Notes: generated from the sequence alone by a model not told the origin. 62,039 bases of DNA from Draconibacterium orientale (GCA_022729995.1 DZBS01000003.1:1-62039), one strand, 5' to 3'; counted from the stretch's first letter, positions 33,781-42,449 are shown. Numbers and translations: made by a program.

Positions 33781-35253
33781 ATGAAGAATATTATTAAAAT
33801 ATCAATTACAATAATTGCAATCACGAGCATTTTCTCTTTTAATAAAGTGAATGCTCAAAGCAATATTTTATATGGAATGGGAAATATTCCTCAAACAGTA
33901 AACACAAATCCGGCACATCAACCAAATTGCTCATTTTATTTAGGATTTCCGGCACTTTCAAATATATACGCAAATTTGAATAATTCATCGTTAACATTAA
34001 ACACAATATTTGAACCCAAACCAACAGTTCCGGATAGTTTTTTTATTGATATAAATGAAATTGAAAAACAAATAAAACCAATGAATTATTTGAATATTGA
34101 AGAAAATATTTCTTTAATTGATTTTGGTTTCAGAATTGCAAACGGTTTTTATTTTACTTTCACAATAAGCAATAAAACAACCGAAAACTTTGGATTCTCA
34201 AATAGTTTAATAGATTTACCAAAAGGAAATTTCAATGAAGCAGGACTTCCTGTTTCAATAAAATTTTATCAAAACCTCACAAATTACAACGAATATTCTG
34301 CAAGTTTATCAAAACAACTGATGAACAATTTAACAGTAGGCGCAAAAATAAAATTGCTTTCGGGAAATGCAAACTTAAAAGCATCGAAACTAAATTTAGA
34401 TTGGTACACCGAATCTGCTACCGACAGTTTATATGAATGGACTTTTAATACCGATATTGAAGTAAAAGGTTCGGCAATTGTTGATTGGGACATTGATTAT
34501 GTTGACAATAAATATGTATTTACTTACGGCGACATTAAAGATTTAACAGCAGATATTCCGTCTCTTCTATTCAGCCCAAATACAGGATTGGCTTTTGATT
34601 TTGGAGCAGAATATACATTGTTTAACAAATTAAAATTATCGGCAAGTATTATTGATTTAGGATACATAAAATGGCAAACAAATTCAAAAGTTTTAACTCA
34701 AAACGGTTCATTTAAATTTTCGGGAGTTGATTTAGAAAACTATATAACTTCAATTTCCGACATTATGAACGGCGCTAATATTAGTGATCAAATAATTCAA
34801 GATTTAAAAGATTCTGTTCTCACATTTTTAGAACCAACAATTAGTGAAGCTTCATATAAAACATCTTTAAACACAAAAGTATATATTGGAGCAAACTATT
34901 TCTTAACAAAAAAAATTGATGCCGGATTTCTTTTCAGAGGAACAATGCTCAACAGTTCATTATATTCATCATACACATTTTCTGTTAATACAAATTTTGG
35001 AAAAGGTTGGGCTTTTTCAGCAGATTATTCCATTATGTATGGTTTATACAACAACATAGGACTTGGTTTGGCATATAAAATCGGACCACTTCAAATGTAT
35101 ATTTTAACAGATAATATTTCTCCTTTTTTCTGGGCAGTTAACGAAAGTAAATTAACCGATAATTTAATCAGAAATACAAAAGGAACATCAATTCAATTTG
35201 GAATGAATTTCGTTGCATTTAAACAAAAAATTGATTACGGATTAATTGAATAA
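33781..35253 (+). CDS. DUF5723 outer-membrane beta-barrel protein
   Basis: A 490-residue protein with a signal peptide ending at VNAQ. The diagnostic DUF5723 opening follows: LYGMGNIPQTVNTNPAHQPN, then CSFYLGFPALSNIYANL. The rest is rich in alternating aromatic/hydrophobic strands, expected for an outer-membrane barrel of the FadL/PorV kind. Its role is unknown. It has ATACAG directly before the ATG, as in the hairpin-element junctions, but no hairpin upstream. Confidence 0.75.
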   Translation: MKNIIKISITIIAITSIFSFNKVNAQSNILYGMGNIPQTVNTNPAHQPNCSFYLGFPALSNIYANLNNSSLTLNTIFEPKPTVPDSFFIDINEIEKQIKPMNYLNIEENISLIDFGFRIANGFYFTFTISNKTTENFGFSNSLIDLPKGNFNEAGLPVSIKFYQNLTNYNEYSASLSKQLMNNLTVGAKIKLLSGNANLKASKLNLDWYTESATDSLYEWTFNTDIEVKGSAIVDWDIDYVDNKYVFTYGDIKDLTADIPSLLFSPNTGLAFDFGAEYTLFNKLKLSASIIDLGYIKWQTNSKVLTQNGSFKFSGVDLENYITSISDIMNGANISDQIIQDLKDSVLTFLEPTISEASYKTSLNTKVYIGANYFLTKKIDAGFLFRGTMLNSSLYSSYTFSVNTNFGKGWAFSADYSIMYGLYNNIGLGLAYKIGPLQMYILTDNISPFFWAVNESKLTDNLIRNTKGTSIQFGMNFVAFKQKIDYGLIE

Positions 35254-35289
35254 TTTTAATTGACCTTTTATTAACAAATCTAATAATTT

Positions 35290-35378
35290 ATGAAACATCC
35301 ATGTAAGACTCACGAAACACAGAAGAATGATTATTCAGGATGTTCCTATGTAACCTTAAAAATTTAAAATATCAACAC
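35290..35378 (+). repeat. Dispersed hairpin element, copy C (89 bp)
   Basis: It starts ATGAAACATCC and ends CAACAC before the ATG at 35379. Arms AACATCC (35294-35300) and GGATGTT (35338-35344) are perfect. The box is CCTATGTAACCTTAAAAA. Upstream, 35257-35289 contains GACCTTTTATTAAC at the right distance (28 nt) from this ATG, probably the 3' half of an older unit. Confidence 0.85.
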
Positions 35379-36167
35379 ATGAAAACAAAAAGTAAAATTT
35401 CAGTAATGATTCTTTCGCTTGCAATAATGATTTTTTCATTTTCATGCGAAAAACCCGCACAACCCGACAGTCAATCGGCCGAAGACGACGCAAAAGGCTC
35501 ATTGGTTGTTTCCGATGCATTTGCATTTTCTAACACAGCAGCAAACAGCGACGGAAAATCTATTCAAACAGATGATTGCTTCATAATTGCTTTTACAGGA
35601 ATTTTCCCTGAAAGAGTTATGACTTTAACATTTGACAATTGCATTACAAACGGAATAACAAGAAACGGACAAATTGTAGTTACATTAGGTTCTGTTTGGA
35701 ATGTAGGAAGCACAATGACAATTACTTTTAATCAATACACAGTAAACGGTATTTCGGTTGAAGGAACAGTTGTTGCTGATTATAGTTTAGTAACTTTAAT
35801 TCCGACATTTACGCTCTCCGAACAAAAAATGAAACTTACATTTACCGACGGAAAAACTTCAACTTGGGATTCTGAAAGAGTTTTTACAATGAATTCTGGT
35901 GCTTTAACTCCATTAATAAGAATAGACGATATTTTCTTAATTAACGGAACAAAATCCGGCGTTAACAGATACGGAGAAGAATATTCGTCGGAATATATTG
36001 AGGTTGAATCCGATAAAAGTTGCGATTGGCCAAAAAAAGGAATTGTTAAAGTTTCAAAAACCGGCGATGACCCAACTGTAATAGATTTTGATCAAGACGG
36101 AAACGCTGCTTGCGATAACATTATAAAAGTATCAAAGAACGGATTTGAATTTACGATTTCTTTATAA
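35379..36167 (+). CDS. Predicted lipoprotein, paralogue of the gene at 36796
   Basis: A 262-residue protein from MKTKSKIS. An upstream in-frame ATG at 35340 is inside the hairpin repeat and is rejected. Lipobox FSFSC puts the lipidated Cys at 23. It shares with the protein at 36796 the stretch AKGSLVVSDAFAFSN, a FDNCITNGITRNGQI segment and a C-terminal DFDQDGNAACDNIIKVS segment whose DxDxDG is calcium-loop-like. Paired Cys residues suggest a disulphide outside the cytoplasm. The function is unknown. Confidence 0.7.
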   Translation: MKTKSKISVMILSLAIMIFSFSCEKPAQPDSQSAEDDAKGSLVVSDAFAFSNTAANSDGKSIQTDDCFIIAFTGIFPERVMTLTFDNCITNGITRNGQIVVTLGSVWNVGSTMTITFNQYTVNGISVEGTVVADYSLVTLIPTFTLSEQKMKLTFTDGKTSTWDSERVFTMNSGALTPLIRIDDIFLINGTKSGVNRYGEEYSSEYIEVESDKSCDWPKKGIVKVSKTGDDPTVIDFDQDGNAACDNIIKVSKNGFEFTISL

Positions 36168-36192
36168 TATAACATTTAAAAACATTTAAAAA

Positions 36193-36516
36193 ATGGCTAT
36201 ATTTAATATTTTCAAACTGCCGGAAAATAAAAGGTTTGAATATAAGCCAATTTATTTTGATAAACGAAAAGAAGAATTAGCAAAAAAAATTTCAGATGCA
36301 CAAAAATTAAAAGAAATTAAAGAACATAACTTTTATAAAACTGAAATTAAAGGCAAATTTAAAAGCGAATTCCAAAAAAATTCTTTATTAAGGCAGAACA
36401 GGAATTCAAATATCAGAATAGGAATTATTATAATGTTTTTAGGTTTAATATTATATTATGTTAAGATAAATAACGATTTAATTTCGAGAATGATAGAAAT
36501 ATTATACTCAAAATAA
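36193..36516 (+). CDS. Small protein with C-terminal membrane helix
   Basis: A 107-residue protein: a charged, Lys-rich N-terminal part (~1-75) and one TM helix (IGIIIMFLGLILYYV, ~78-93). Proteins of this shape (a MAIFNIFK...P...FEYKP(I/R)Y(F/Y)D opening) are widespread uncharacterised Bacteroidota proteins. The start directly follows the upstream lipoprotein (25-base gap). The function is not predictable. Confidence 0.6.
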   Translation: MAIFNIFKLPENKRFEYKPIYFDKRKEELAKKISDAQKLKEIKEHNFYKTEIKGKFKSEFQKNSLLRQNRNSNIRIGIIIMFLGLILYYVKINNDLISRMIEILYSK

Positions 36517-36520
36517 TAAA

Positions 36521-36603
36521 AAGAAACTTTCGTGAAATAGCATAAAAAACTATTTTACGAAAGTTCAATGTTTTAAACTATTAAAACTTTTAAAATAGAA
36601 CAA
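36521..36603 (+). repeat. Hairpin array unit D0 (83 bp, variant with long stem)
   Basis: The first unit of a three-unit array. The initial ATG is AAG here. The stem is 16 bp (36525-36540 with 36550-36565) with one G-U, a shortened loop and an AAACTTTTAAAATAGAACAA tail. It begins 4 bases after a stop codon and could also serve as a terminator. Confidence 0.6.
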
Positions 36604-36699
36604 ATGAAACTTTCTAATACGAAAAACAATGAATTATTTAAAACATAATTTCTTTAGAAAGTTCATATTTGACCTTTAAAAACAATTAAAATAGAACAA
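36604..36699 (+). repeat. Hairpin array unit D1 (96 bp)
   Basis: It starts ATGAAACTTTC. Arms AACTTTCTAA (36608-36617) and TTAGAAAGTT (36654-36663) pair perfectly over 10 bp. The GACCTTTAAAAACAATTAAAA box follows. It is nearly identical to D2, offset by exactly 96 bp. Confidence 0.9.
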
Positions 36700-36795
36700 A
36701 TGAAACTTTCAAATATGAAAAACAATGAATTATTTAAAACATAATTTCTTTAGAAAGTTCCTATTTGACCTTTAAAAACAATTAAAATAGAACAA
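36700..36795 (+). repeat. Hairpin array unit D2 (96 bp)
   Basis: A tandem copy of D1, ending GAACAA directly before the ATG of the lipoprotein gene at 36796. Arms AACTTTC (36704-36710) and GAAAGTT (36753-36759). The gene start thus sits exactly in phase with the repeat. Confidence 0.9.
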
Positions 36796-37575
36796 ATGAA
36801 AAAATCAACTTATTATCTGCCTGTTTTAATCGGATTACTAATTTTTACAACATTTACTTCTTGCAATAAAGACGAAGAAATTGATGCTCAAGCAGTGGAA
36901 GACAATGCAAAAGGTTCATTAGTTGTTTCAGATGCATTTGCATTTTCAAACAGTACTGCATCAGGAAAAAAATTAGCAGGCACCGAATGTTACACAACCG
37001 TAACTATCGACAACGGATTTGAACTCACATTTGACTCATGTATTTATGACGGTATTTTACGCAACGGTAAAATTATTCTTACATTATCACAAGATTGGTC
37101 GGAAGGCTCGCTTATGTCTATTGAATTCCAAGATTTTGTTTTCGACGGAAATAGAATCGACGGTAAAATTACTGCAGGATATAGAATTGATATCACCAGA
37201 TTAGATATTCTAAACGGTATTTATTTTGAAATTAAAGCCATAGACATGGTTATGGATTTTAACGACGGAACAAGTTTTTCGTGGAACTCTACAATGAATT
37301 TCGGACTTAGAATTGACGGTGTTTTACCTGTTTTTGAATATTACGGTTTTTCTTACGGAACAAACAGATTGGGCGAAGAATTTGAAACAAACTCAGAAGC
37401 AGTTCTTTTCGACAGAGCTTGCGTGTGGCCTTCTTCAGGAACTTTTACAATGAAAGTGGGAAACAAGGAAACAGTTGTTGATTTTGACGAAGACGGAACC
37501 GGAATTTGTAATAATGTAATTAAAGTTACATGTGGCGATAACACGTTGAATTTAACTTTAGAACCAAATAATTAG
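36796..37575 (+). CDS. Predicted lipoprotein, paralogue of the gene at 35379
   Basis: A 259-residue protein with signal and lipobox (TFTSC, Cys23), then AKGSLVVSDAFAFSN, FDSCIYDGILRNGKI and a C-terminal DFDEDGTGICNNVIKV segment. These blocks align one-to-one with the protein at 35379, while the intervening sequence has diverged, so this is an old duplication. The function is unknown. It is preceded by a three-unit hairpin array and followed by a clear terminator. Confidence 0.7.
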   Translation: MKKSTYYLPVLIGLLIFTTFTSCNKDEEIDAQAVEDNAKGSLVVSDAFAFSNSTASGKKLAGTECYTTVTIDNGFELTFDSCIYDGILRNGKIILTLSQDWSEGSLMSIEFQDFVFDGNRIDGKITAGYRIDITRLDILNGIYFEIKAIDMVMDFNDGTSFSWNSTMNFGLRIDGVLPVFEYYGFSYGTNRLGEEFETNSEAVLFDRACVWPSSGTFTMKVGNKETVVDFDEDGTGICNNVIKVTCGDNTLNLTLEPNN

Positions 37576-37602
37576 TTTAAATATCACAAAATCAATAAAA
37601 AG

Positions 37603-37638
37603 GAAGAAATCTTGTTTAACAGGATTTCTTCTTTTTTT
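37603..37638 (+). terminator. Rho-independent terminator
   Basis: Stem GAAGAAATC / GATTTCTTC (9 bp, extendable inward through TGTT/AACA) followed by a T run. It separates the lipoprotein gene from the convergent response regulator gene. Confidence 0.8.
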
Positions 37639-37652
37639 TATTACCTAAAAAA

Positions 37653-38372
37653 CTAAACCGATTTTTTATTTTTAAAAGAAAACTTATACCCTACTCCTTT
37701 CACGGTTTTAATAAATTTTTCATCGGTTTTTTCTCTAATTTTTCTGATATGAACATCAATAGTTCTATCGCCCACAATTACATCATTTCCCCAAACTTTG
37801 CTATAAATTTCATCTCTCGAAAATATTTTTTCGGGAAATGAAGCAAGCATAAATAAAAGATTAAACTCTTTTTTGGGTAAAACTATTTCATTTCCGTTAT
37901 AAACAACAATATGATTTTCTTTATCAATTATAAGATTCTCAAATTCAATAATACTTTTAACTTCAGAATTTGAATTAACTTTTTTTAATCTTTTTAATAA
38001 AGCATTAATCTTTTTCACAAAAACTTTAGGGCTTATTGGTTTTGCAATAAAATCATCGGCTCCGGCATCGAAACCCGCAATTTGCGAATAATCTTCGGAG
38101 CGTGCGGTAAGAAAAATAATGGAAGTACTTTCGAGAACAGGAATTTGACGAATAATATTACATGTTTCAATTCCGTCCATTTCGGGCATCATAATATCCA
38201 AAACAATTAAATCGGGTAATATTTTTTGAGCTGTTTTTATTGCATCTTTTCCGGACGATTCTGAAAAAACATTGTAACCTTCCTTTTTTAAATTATAAGT
38301 TAAAAATTCAATTATATCGGTTTCGTCGTCAACCAATAAAATTTTAATTTGAGATTTAGTTTCTCTTTCCAT
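37653..38372 (-). CDS. OmpR/PhoB-family response regulator
   Basis: A 239-residue protein: a receiver domain (~8-125; VDDE acidic pocket, acceptor Asp in LDIMMPEMDG, Lys in AKPIS) and a winged-helix DNA-binding domain (~140-235; LPKKEFNLLFMLAS, then GDRTIDVHIRKIREK). Its gene directly follows a PhoR-like kinase gene (1-base gap), and the divergent gene is a phosphate transporter. A phosphate-starvation role (PhoB-like) is a context inference. Confidence 0.92.
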   Translation of the reverse strand: MERETKSQIKILLVDDETDIIEFLTYNLKKEGYNVFSESSGKDAIKTAQKILPDLIVLDIMMPEMDGIETCNIIRQIPVLESTSIIFLTARSEDYSQIAGFDAGADDFIAKPISPKVFVKKINALLKRLKKVNSNSEVKSIIEFENLIIDKENHIVVYNGNEIVLPKKEFNLLFMLASFPEKIFSRDEIYSKVWGNDVIVGDRTIDVHIRKIREKTDEKFIKTVKGVGYKFSFKNKKSV

Positions 38373-38373
38373 T

Positions 38374-39315
38374 TTAAGCTTTTTTTAATGAAAAAGTAAA
38401 AACAGTGCCAATTTTTAGTTCACTGTCAACAAAAATTTTTTCTTGATGTGCTTCAATAATATGTTTAACAATTGATAATCCCAATCCTGTTCCTCCGGAT
38501 TTTTGTGAACGACTTTTGTCTACTCTGTAAAAACGTTCAAAAATTCTGGGCAAATCGTCTTTTGCAATACCAATTCCGTTGTCGGCAACATCAATTAATG
38601 CTTTATTATTAATATCTCTAATTCTAACTTTTGTAATTCCGTTTTGTTTTCCGTATCGAATAGAATTTGTCAGCAAATTAACCAAAATTTGAGTTATTTT
38701 TTCTCTGTCGGCAACAACATTTAATATTATTTTATCTTTAATCAAAACAAAATCTATAAATTTTTCTTGAGATTTTAAATGTAACATTTCAAAAACTTCG
38801 TTAACAAGTTCAATAATATCAAATGTTTCAAGATTTAAGTTTAAAATTCCGGATTCAATTTTTGAAATCATATCTAAATCTTCCACAATTGTAATCATTC
38901 TATTTATGTTTTTCTCGGCTCTTTCAAGATAATTTATATTAATTTCGGGGTCGTTAATTCCGCCGTCCAAAAGGGTTAAAACATAACCTTGAATATTAAA
39001 AATAGGTGTTTTAAGTTCGTGTGACACATTGCCAATAAATTCCTTTCTGTATTTTTCGTTAGCTTTCAAATTTTCAATTTCCGAATTTTTTTGTTTAAAA
39101 GAAAATTTCCTAAACTTTAAATAAAACTCTATAATGAATGGTAATATCAATGAAATAGAAACAAAATTTACAATTAATATTCCATATAAATCTAATGAAA
39201 AATATTCGGGTAAATTATCATTAATATAATTTTCAACAATAACAACTGTCATTGCAATTAATGAAACAATTAACGATAATGCAAGTTTTGAATTGAAACT
39301 CATAAAACTTAACAA
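38374..39315 (-). CDS. PhoR-like membrane sensor histidine kinase
   Basis: A 313-residue protein with two TM segments (~10-28 and ~42-65) enclosing almost no periplasmic loop. HisKA follows (IGNVSHELKTPIFNIQGY), then HATPase with N-box (LVNLLTNSIRYG), G1 (VADNGIGIAKDDL), F-box and G2 (SGGTGLGLSIVKH). The lack of a sensing loop resembles PhoR proteins that sense through transporter/PhoU contact. This fits the divergent PiT-PhoU gene (inference). The regulator gene lies 1 base downstream. Confidence 0.9.
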   Translation of the reverse strand: MLSFMSFNSKLALSLIVSLIAMTVVIVENYINDNLPEYFSLDLYGILIVNFVSISLILPFIIEFYLKFRKFSFKQKNSEIENLKANEKYRKEFIGNVSHELKTPIFNIQGYVLTLLDGGINDPEININYLERAEKNINRMITIVEDLDMISKIESGILNLNLETFDIIELVNEVFEMLHLKSQEKFIDFVLIKDKIILNVVADREKITQILVNLLTNSIRYGKQNGITKVRIRDINNKALIDVADNGIGIAKDDLPRIFERFYRVDKSRSQKSGGTGLGLSIVKHIIEAHQEKIFVDSELKIGTVFTFSLKKA

Positions 39316-39356
39316 TTAATTAACATTGAAATATAAATTCCTCAATTATAATGAAA

Positions 39357-39386
39357 TAAATTTGCAAATTGTACTTAAGCTTAAGT
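39357..39386 (+). promoter_or_regulatory. Promoter box and stacked palindromes upstream of phosphate transporter
   Basis: TAAATTTG (39357-39364) matches the -7 consensus. It is embedded in the palindrome AATTTGCAAATT (39359-39370), followed at once by the 14-bp palindrome ACTTAAGCTTAAGT (39373-39386), which covers the predicted transcription start. No good -33 box was found. It is a candidate operator in the divergent PhoR-PiT intergenic region. Confidence 0.45.
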
Positions 39387-39458
39387 TTAAATAAAGCAAT
39401 AATTATAATGCGGAAAAATTCAAATTTAAACAAAATATAAGAATTTAAAATAATATTA

Positions 39459-41720
39459 ATGGAAACAATTTTTATCATAATGGTTGGCATTTTGATTTTG
39501 CTTGCCGTCTCCGATTTAGTTGTCGGTGTAGCAAATGATGCCGTAAACTTTTTGAATTCGGCAATCGGGTCAAATGCTGCACCGTTAAGAATTATAATGA
39601 TAATTGCAAGTTTGGGCATTTTTATCGGAGCAACATTTTCAAACGGAATGATGGAAGTTGCCAGAAAAGGAATTTTCGTGCCGGAGCTTTTTTCCTTTAA
39701 CGAAGTAATGATAATTTTTCTTGCAGTAATGCTCACAGATATTATTCTTTTAGATGTTTTTAATTCATTAGGAATGCCAACATCAACAACTGTTTCGTTG
39801 ATATTTGAACTTTTAGGAGCCGGAGTTTCAATGGCAGTAGTTTTGGTTTTGAAAAATGATGAATCGGCAAGTGAGATTACAAAATATATAAATACCGGAA
39901 GAGCACTTTTGATAATTGCCGGAATACTATTTTCGGTTATTGTAGCCTTTTCATTGGGAACAATTGTTCAATTTTTTACAAGATTAATTTTTACTTTTAA
40001 ACAAACAAAAGGTTCTCAAATAATAGGATTAATTTGGGGCGGAATTGCAATAACAGCAATTGTTTATTTTATATTGATAAAAGGATTACAAAGCTCGAGC
40101 TTTGCAGGAAAAGGAACACCAACACACGATTATATTTCAAAATTTCAAACTCAAATATTATTTATAAGTTTTGTGGTTTGGACATTAATTTTTGCTGTTA
40201 TACAATTATTCGCAAAATTTAATTATTTAAAAATAATTGTTTTAGCAGGAACTTTCTCTCTTGCAATGTCTTTTGCCGGAAACGATTTAGTGAATTTCAT
40301 TGGTGTTCCGTTAGCAGGTATTGCTTCGTATCAAGATTGGATTGCTTCCGGAGCACAAAGCCCCGACACGTTTTTGATGGGAAGTTTGTCGGCTCCGGTT
40401 TCAACGCCGATTTTATATTTGCTTTTAGCCGGCGTGATAATGACTTTAACACTTTGGTTTTCTAAAAAGGCAAAATCCGTAACAGAAACCGAGCTTTCAT
40501 TAAGCCGACAAGAAGAAGGATTTGAAAGATTTGAATCGTCGGCAATTTCAAGATCAATTGTTAGGGCAACAATAAAAGCTACCGATAATTTGGCAAAAAT
40601 ATTTCCGAAAAGATTTACAAATTGGATAAATATCCGATTAGAAAAAGAAGAAATTTCAACAAAAGAAAAAAAAGAAAATGTATTTGATTTAACACGAGCA
40701 TCGGTAAATTTAATGGTTTCGGCAATTCTTATTGCAATTGGTACTTCATATAAACTTCCGCTTTCAACAACTTATGTAACATTTATGGTTGCAATGGGTT
40801 CGTCTTTGTCCGACGGAGCTTGGGGAAGAGAAAGTGCAGTTTACAGAGTTTCGGGAGTTTTAACAGTTATTTCGGGTTGGTTTATTACTGCACTTGTAGC
40901 GTTTACCGTTTCATTTATATTTGCATTAATTATTAATTGGGGCGGAATATTTGCTGTAGGAATAATTTTAGCAATAGGAGTTTTTTCGGCTCTAAAATCG
41001 AAAAAATTTCACAAAAAAAGAGTAGCGGAAAATATTGAAAGAACCAAAATAAACGAAATTGTTACAAGCGAAGAAAATATTTTTGAAAGATGTTCAATTA
41101 ACGTAATAAGTATTTTAAAATCGGTTAACGAAATTTATGCTCACACAATTGAAGCTTTAGGTAAACAAGACAGAAAGAAATTAAAAAAGCTTCTGAAAAA
41201 GAATCAAGATGTGAACAAAAAATCAAAAATGCTGAAAGATAATATCTACCAAACAGTAAATAAACTAATGGAAGATTCAATAGAATCGGCACCATATTAT
41301 GTTCAAGTTATTGATTATTTGAGAGAAATGACTCATGCTTTGGAATTTATTGTTTTGCCGTCATTCACGCATGTCGAAAATAATCATAAACCATTGTTGG
41401 ATAAGCAAATTATCGTTCTTACTTTGATTTCGGAAACAATTGATGTAATGGAAAAAATTATTATTGAAACCATTGAAAAAGAAGATTTTGAAAACAAAGA
41501 AGAAAATATCAGAAATTTACAAATTGATTTACTCGGATATATAAATGAAGCAAGAAAAGTTCATTTAAAAAGAATAAAGAATAATGAAGTAAGCACTAAA
41601 AACAGCATGCTTTATTTAAATTTACTTTCGGAAACAAAAAATATTGCATTATATATGATTAATGCTTATAAATCTCACAGAGATTTTGTAAAAGATTATA
41701 ACATGTCATTGAAACAATAA
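39459..41720 (+). CDS. PiT-family inorganic phosphate transporter fused to PhoU-like domain
   Basis: A 753-residue protein. The membrane part (~1-520) has the two inverted PiT signatures, GVANDAVNFLNSAIGS and FAGNDLVNFIGVP, plus the PLSTTYVTFMV segment. The C-terminal ~220 residues are a soluble, helical PhoU/DUF47-like domain. PiT proteins import metal-phosphate with H+ or Na+. The fused regulatory domain may gate transport or signal to the divergently encoded kinase. The start MVGILILLAV-like segment is preceded by METIFIIM, a typical N-terminal helix. Confidence 0.93.
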   Translation: METIFIIMVGILILLAVSDLVVGVANDAVNFLNSAIGSNAAPLRIIMIIASLGIFIGATFSNGMMEVARKGIFVPELFSFNEVMIIFLAVMLTDIILLDVFNSLGMPTSTTVSLIFELLGAGVSMAVVLVLKNDESASEITKYINTGRALLIIAGILFSVIVAFSLGTIVQFFTRLIFTFKQTKGSQIIGLIWGGIAITAIVYFILIKGLQSSSFAGKGTPTHDYISKFQTQILFISFVVWTLIFAVIQLFAKFNYLKIIVLAGTFSLAMSFAGNDLVNFIGVPLAGIASYQDWIASGAQSPDTFLMGSLSAPVSTPILYLLLAGVIMTLTLWFSKKAKSVTETELSLSRQEEGFERFESSAISRSIVRATIKATDNLAKIFPKRFTNWINIRLEKEEISTKEKKENVFDLTRASVNLMVSAILIAIGTSYKLPLSTTYVTFMVAMGSSLSDGAWGRESAVYRVSGVLTVISGWFITALVAFTVSFIFALIINWGGIFAVGIILAIGVFSALKSKKFHKKRVAENIERTKINEIVTSEENIFERCSINVISILKSVNEIYAHTIEALGKQDRKKLKKLLKKNQDVNKKSKMLKDNIYQTVNKLMEDSIESAPYYVQVIDYLREMTHALEFIVLPSFTHVENNHKPLLDKQIIVLTLISETIDVMEKIIIETIEKEDFENKEENIRNLQIDLLGYINEARKVHLKRIKNNEVSTKNSMLYLNLLSETKNIALYMINAYKSHRDFVKDYNMSLKQ

Positions 41721-41735
41721 AAACAAAAATTATTT

Positions 41736-41775
41736 CGGAGGAAAATTTTACTTGAAAAAGAAGATTTTTCCTCCG
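41736..41775. terminator. Hairpin between convergent transporter and DUF gene
   Basis: Arms CGGAGGAAAA (41736-41745) and TTTTCCTCCG (41766-41775) pair over 10 bp with a 20-nt loop. The 3' arm lies inside the end of the convergent gene, so it may end transcription from either side. Confidence 0.45.
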
Positions 41776-42449
41776 TCATACAAATTTCCGTCGTATAAAC
41801 TTACAATTTCTAATTCGGATTTTTCGGTTAAATCCGTAATAATATTATAGTCGGAATGCTTTTTTATATTTCCTATAAAATATATTTTATTCTGAAAAAT
41901 CCCGGAAGTTCCGCCAATAAAACCGTGATTGTGAATTGGAATCAATATTTTTTCGGGTGAAAAATATTCACAATTCAAACCGGCAGATTTTATTGTCTTC
42001 AAAATTCCTTTATCGGAAGTTAAAAAATAATTCTCATTAAGTGCTATTAAACTGCAAGCAGAATACGCTTGCGGAAGATTTATAAATTCTTTTTTGGAAT
42101 TTATCTCTAAAACTTTAGAATCGGTAAATCCTTTTTTGTGAAAAAAATATTTTTTAATGGAAATACAATTATATAAAGCTGAATCGTTAAGCTTATCTCC
42201 TATTTTACTGTTTCCCGTTGAAAAACTTATTTCATTTTTATAAAGAAAATCTGTCAATATTTTAGGAGAATTTGGTGCAAGAATCACATTTTCGGAATCT
42301 TGATAAATAAAAATATCGGGATGTCCCGAAATACTTTCATAAGTGATGTTTTCAGAAGAAAAAGTCAAAACTTTGTCGGCAATTAATTTTAACTCTTCAA
42401 TTGCTTCTTTTGGAGCACGGCTGTCAATTATTGCAATCATGGATTTCAA
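41748..42449 (-). CDS. DUF6873-like protein paired with radical SAM gene
   Basis: A 233-residue protein (or 230 from the internal Met at 42440). It has IIDSRAPKEAIEEL, SGHPDIFIYQ, the repeated 'PQAYSACSLIALNENYFLTS' type stretch and IHNHGFIGGTSG. This resembles DUF6873 proteins of unknown function; my family call is tentative. It overlaps the 3' end of the radical SAM gene by about 26 bases, so translational coupling and a shared pathway are likely. No signal peptide. Confidence 0.6.
   Translation of the reverse strand: MKSMIAIIDSRAPKEAIEELKLIADKVLTFSSENITYESISGHPDIFIYQDSENVILAPNSPKILTDFLYKNEISFSTGNSKIGDKLNDSALYNCISIKKYFFHKKGFTDSKVLEINSKKEFINLPQAYSACSLIALNENYFLTSDKGILKTIKSAGLNCEYFSPEKILIPIHNHGFIGGTSGIFQNKIYFIGNIKKHSDYNIITDLTEKSELEIVSLYDGNLYDGGKIFFFK

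Noticed and set aside
35340..35378. ATG at 35340 as lipoprotein start
   Set aside because: It lies inside the repeat's second arm and box; MKTKSKIS at 35379 gives a proper lipoprotein signal.
36604..36795. CRISPR-like array
   Set aside because: Two adjacent 96-bp units without spacers; these are tandem hairpin repeats, and no cas genes are present.
36521..36795. Integron attC site array
   Set aside because: Arms do not carry the RYYYAAC/GTTRRRY boxes, and no integrase or cassette array is present.
39320..39736. 138-codon antisense frame at the start of the phosphate transporter
   Set aside because: Low-complexity Ile/Lys-rich shadow of the transporter gene and the intergenic region.
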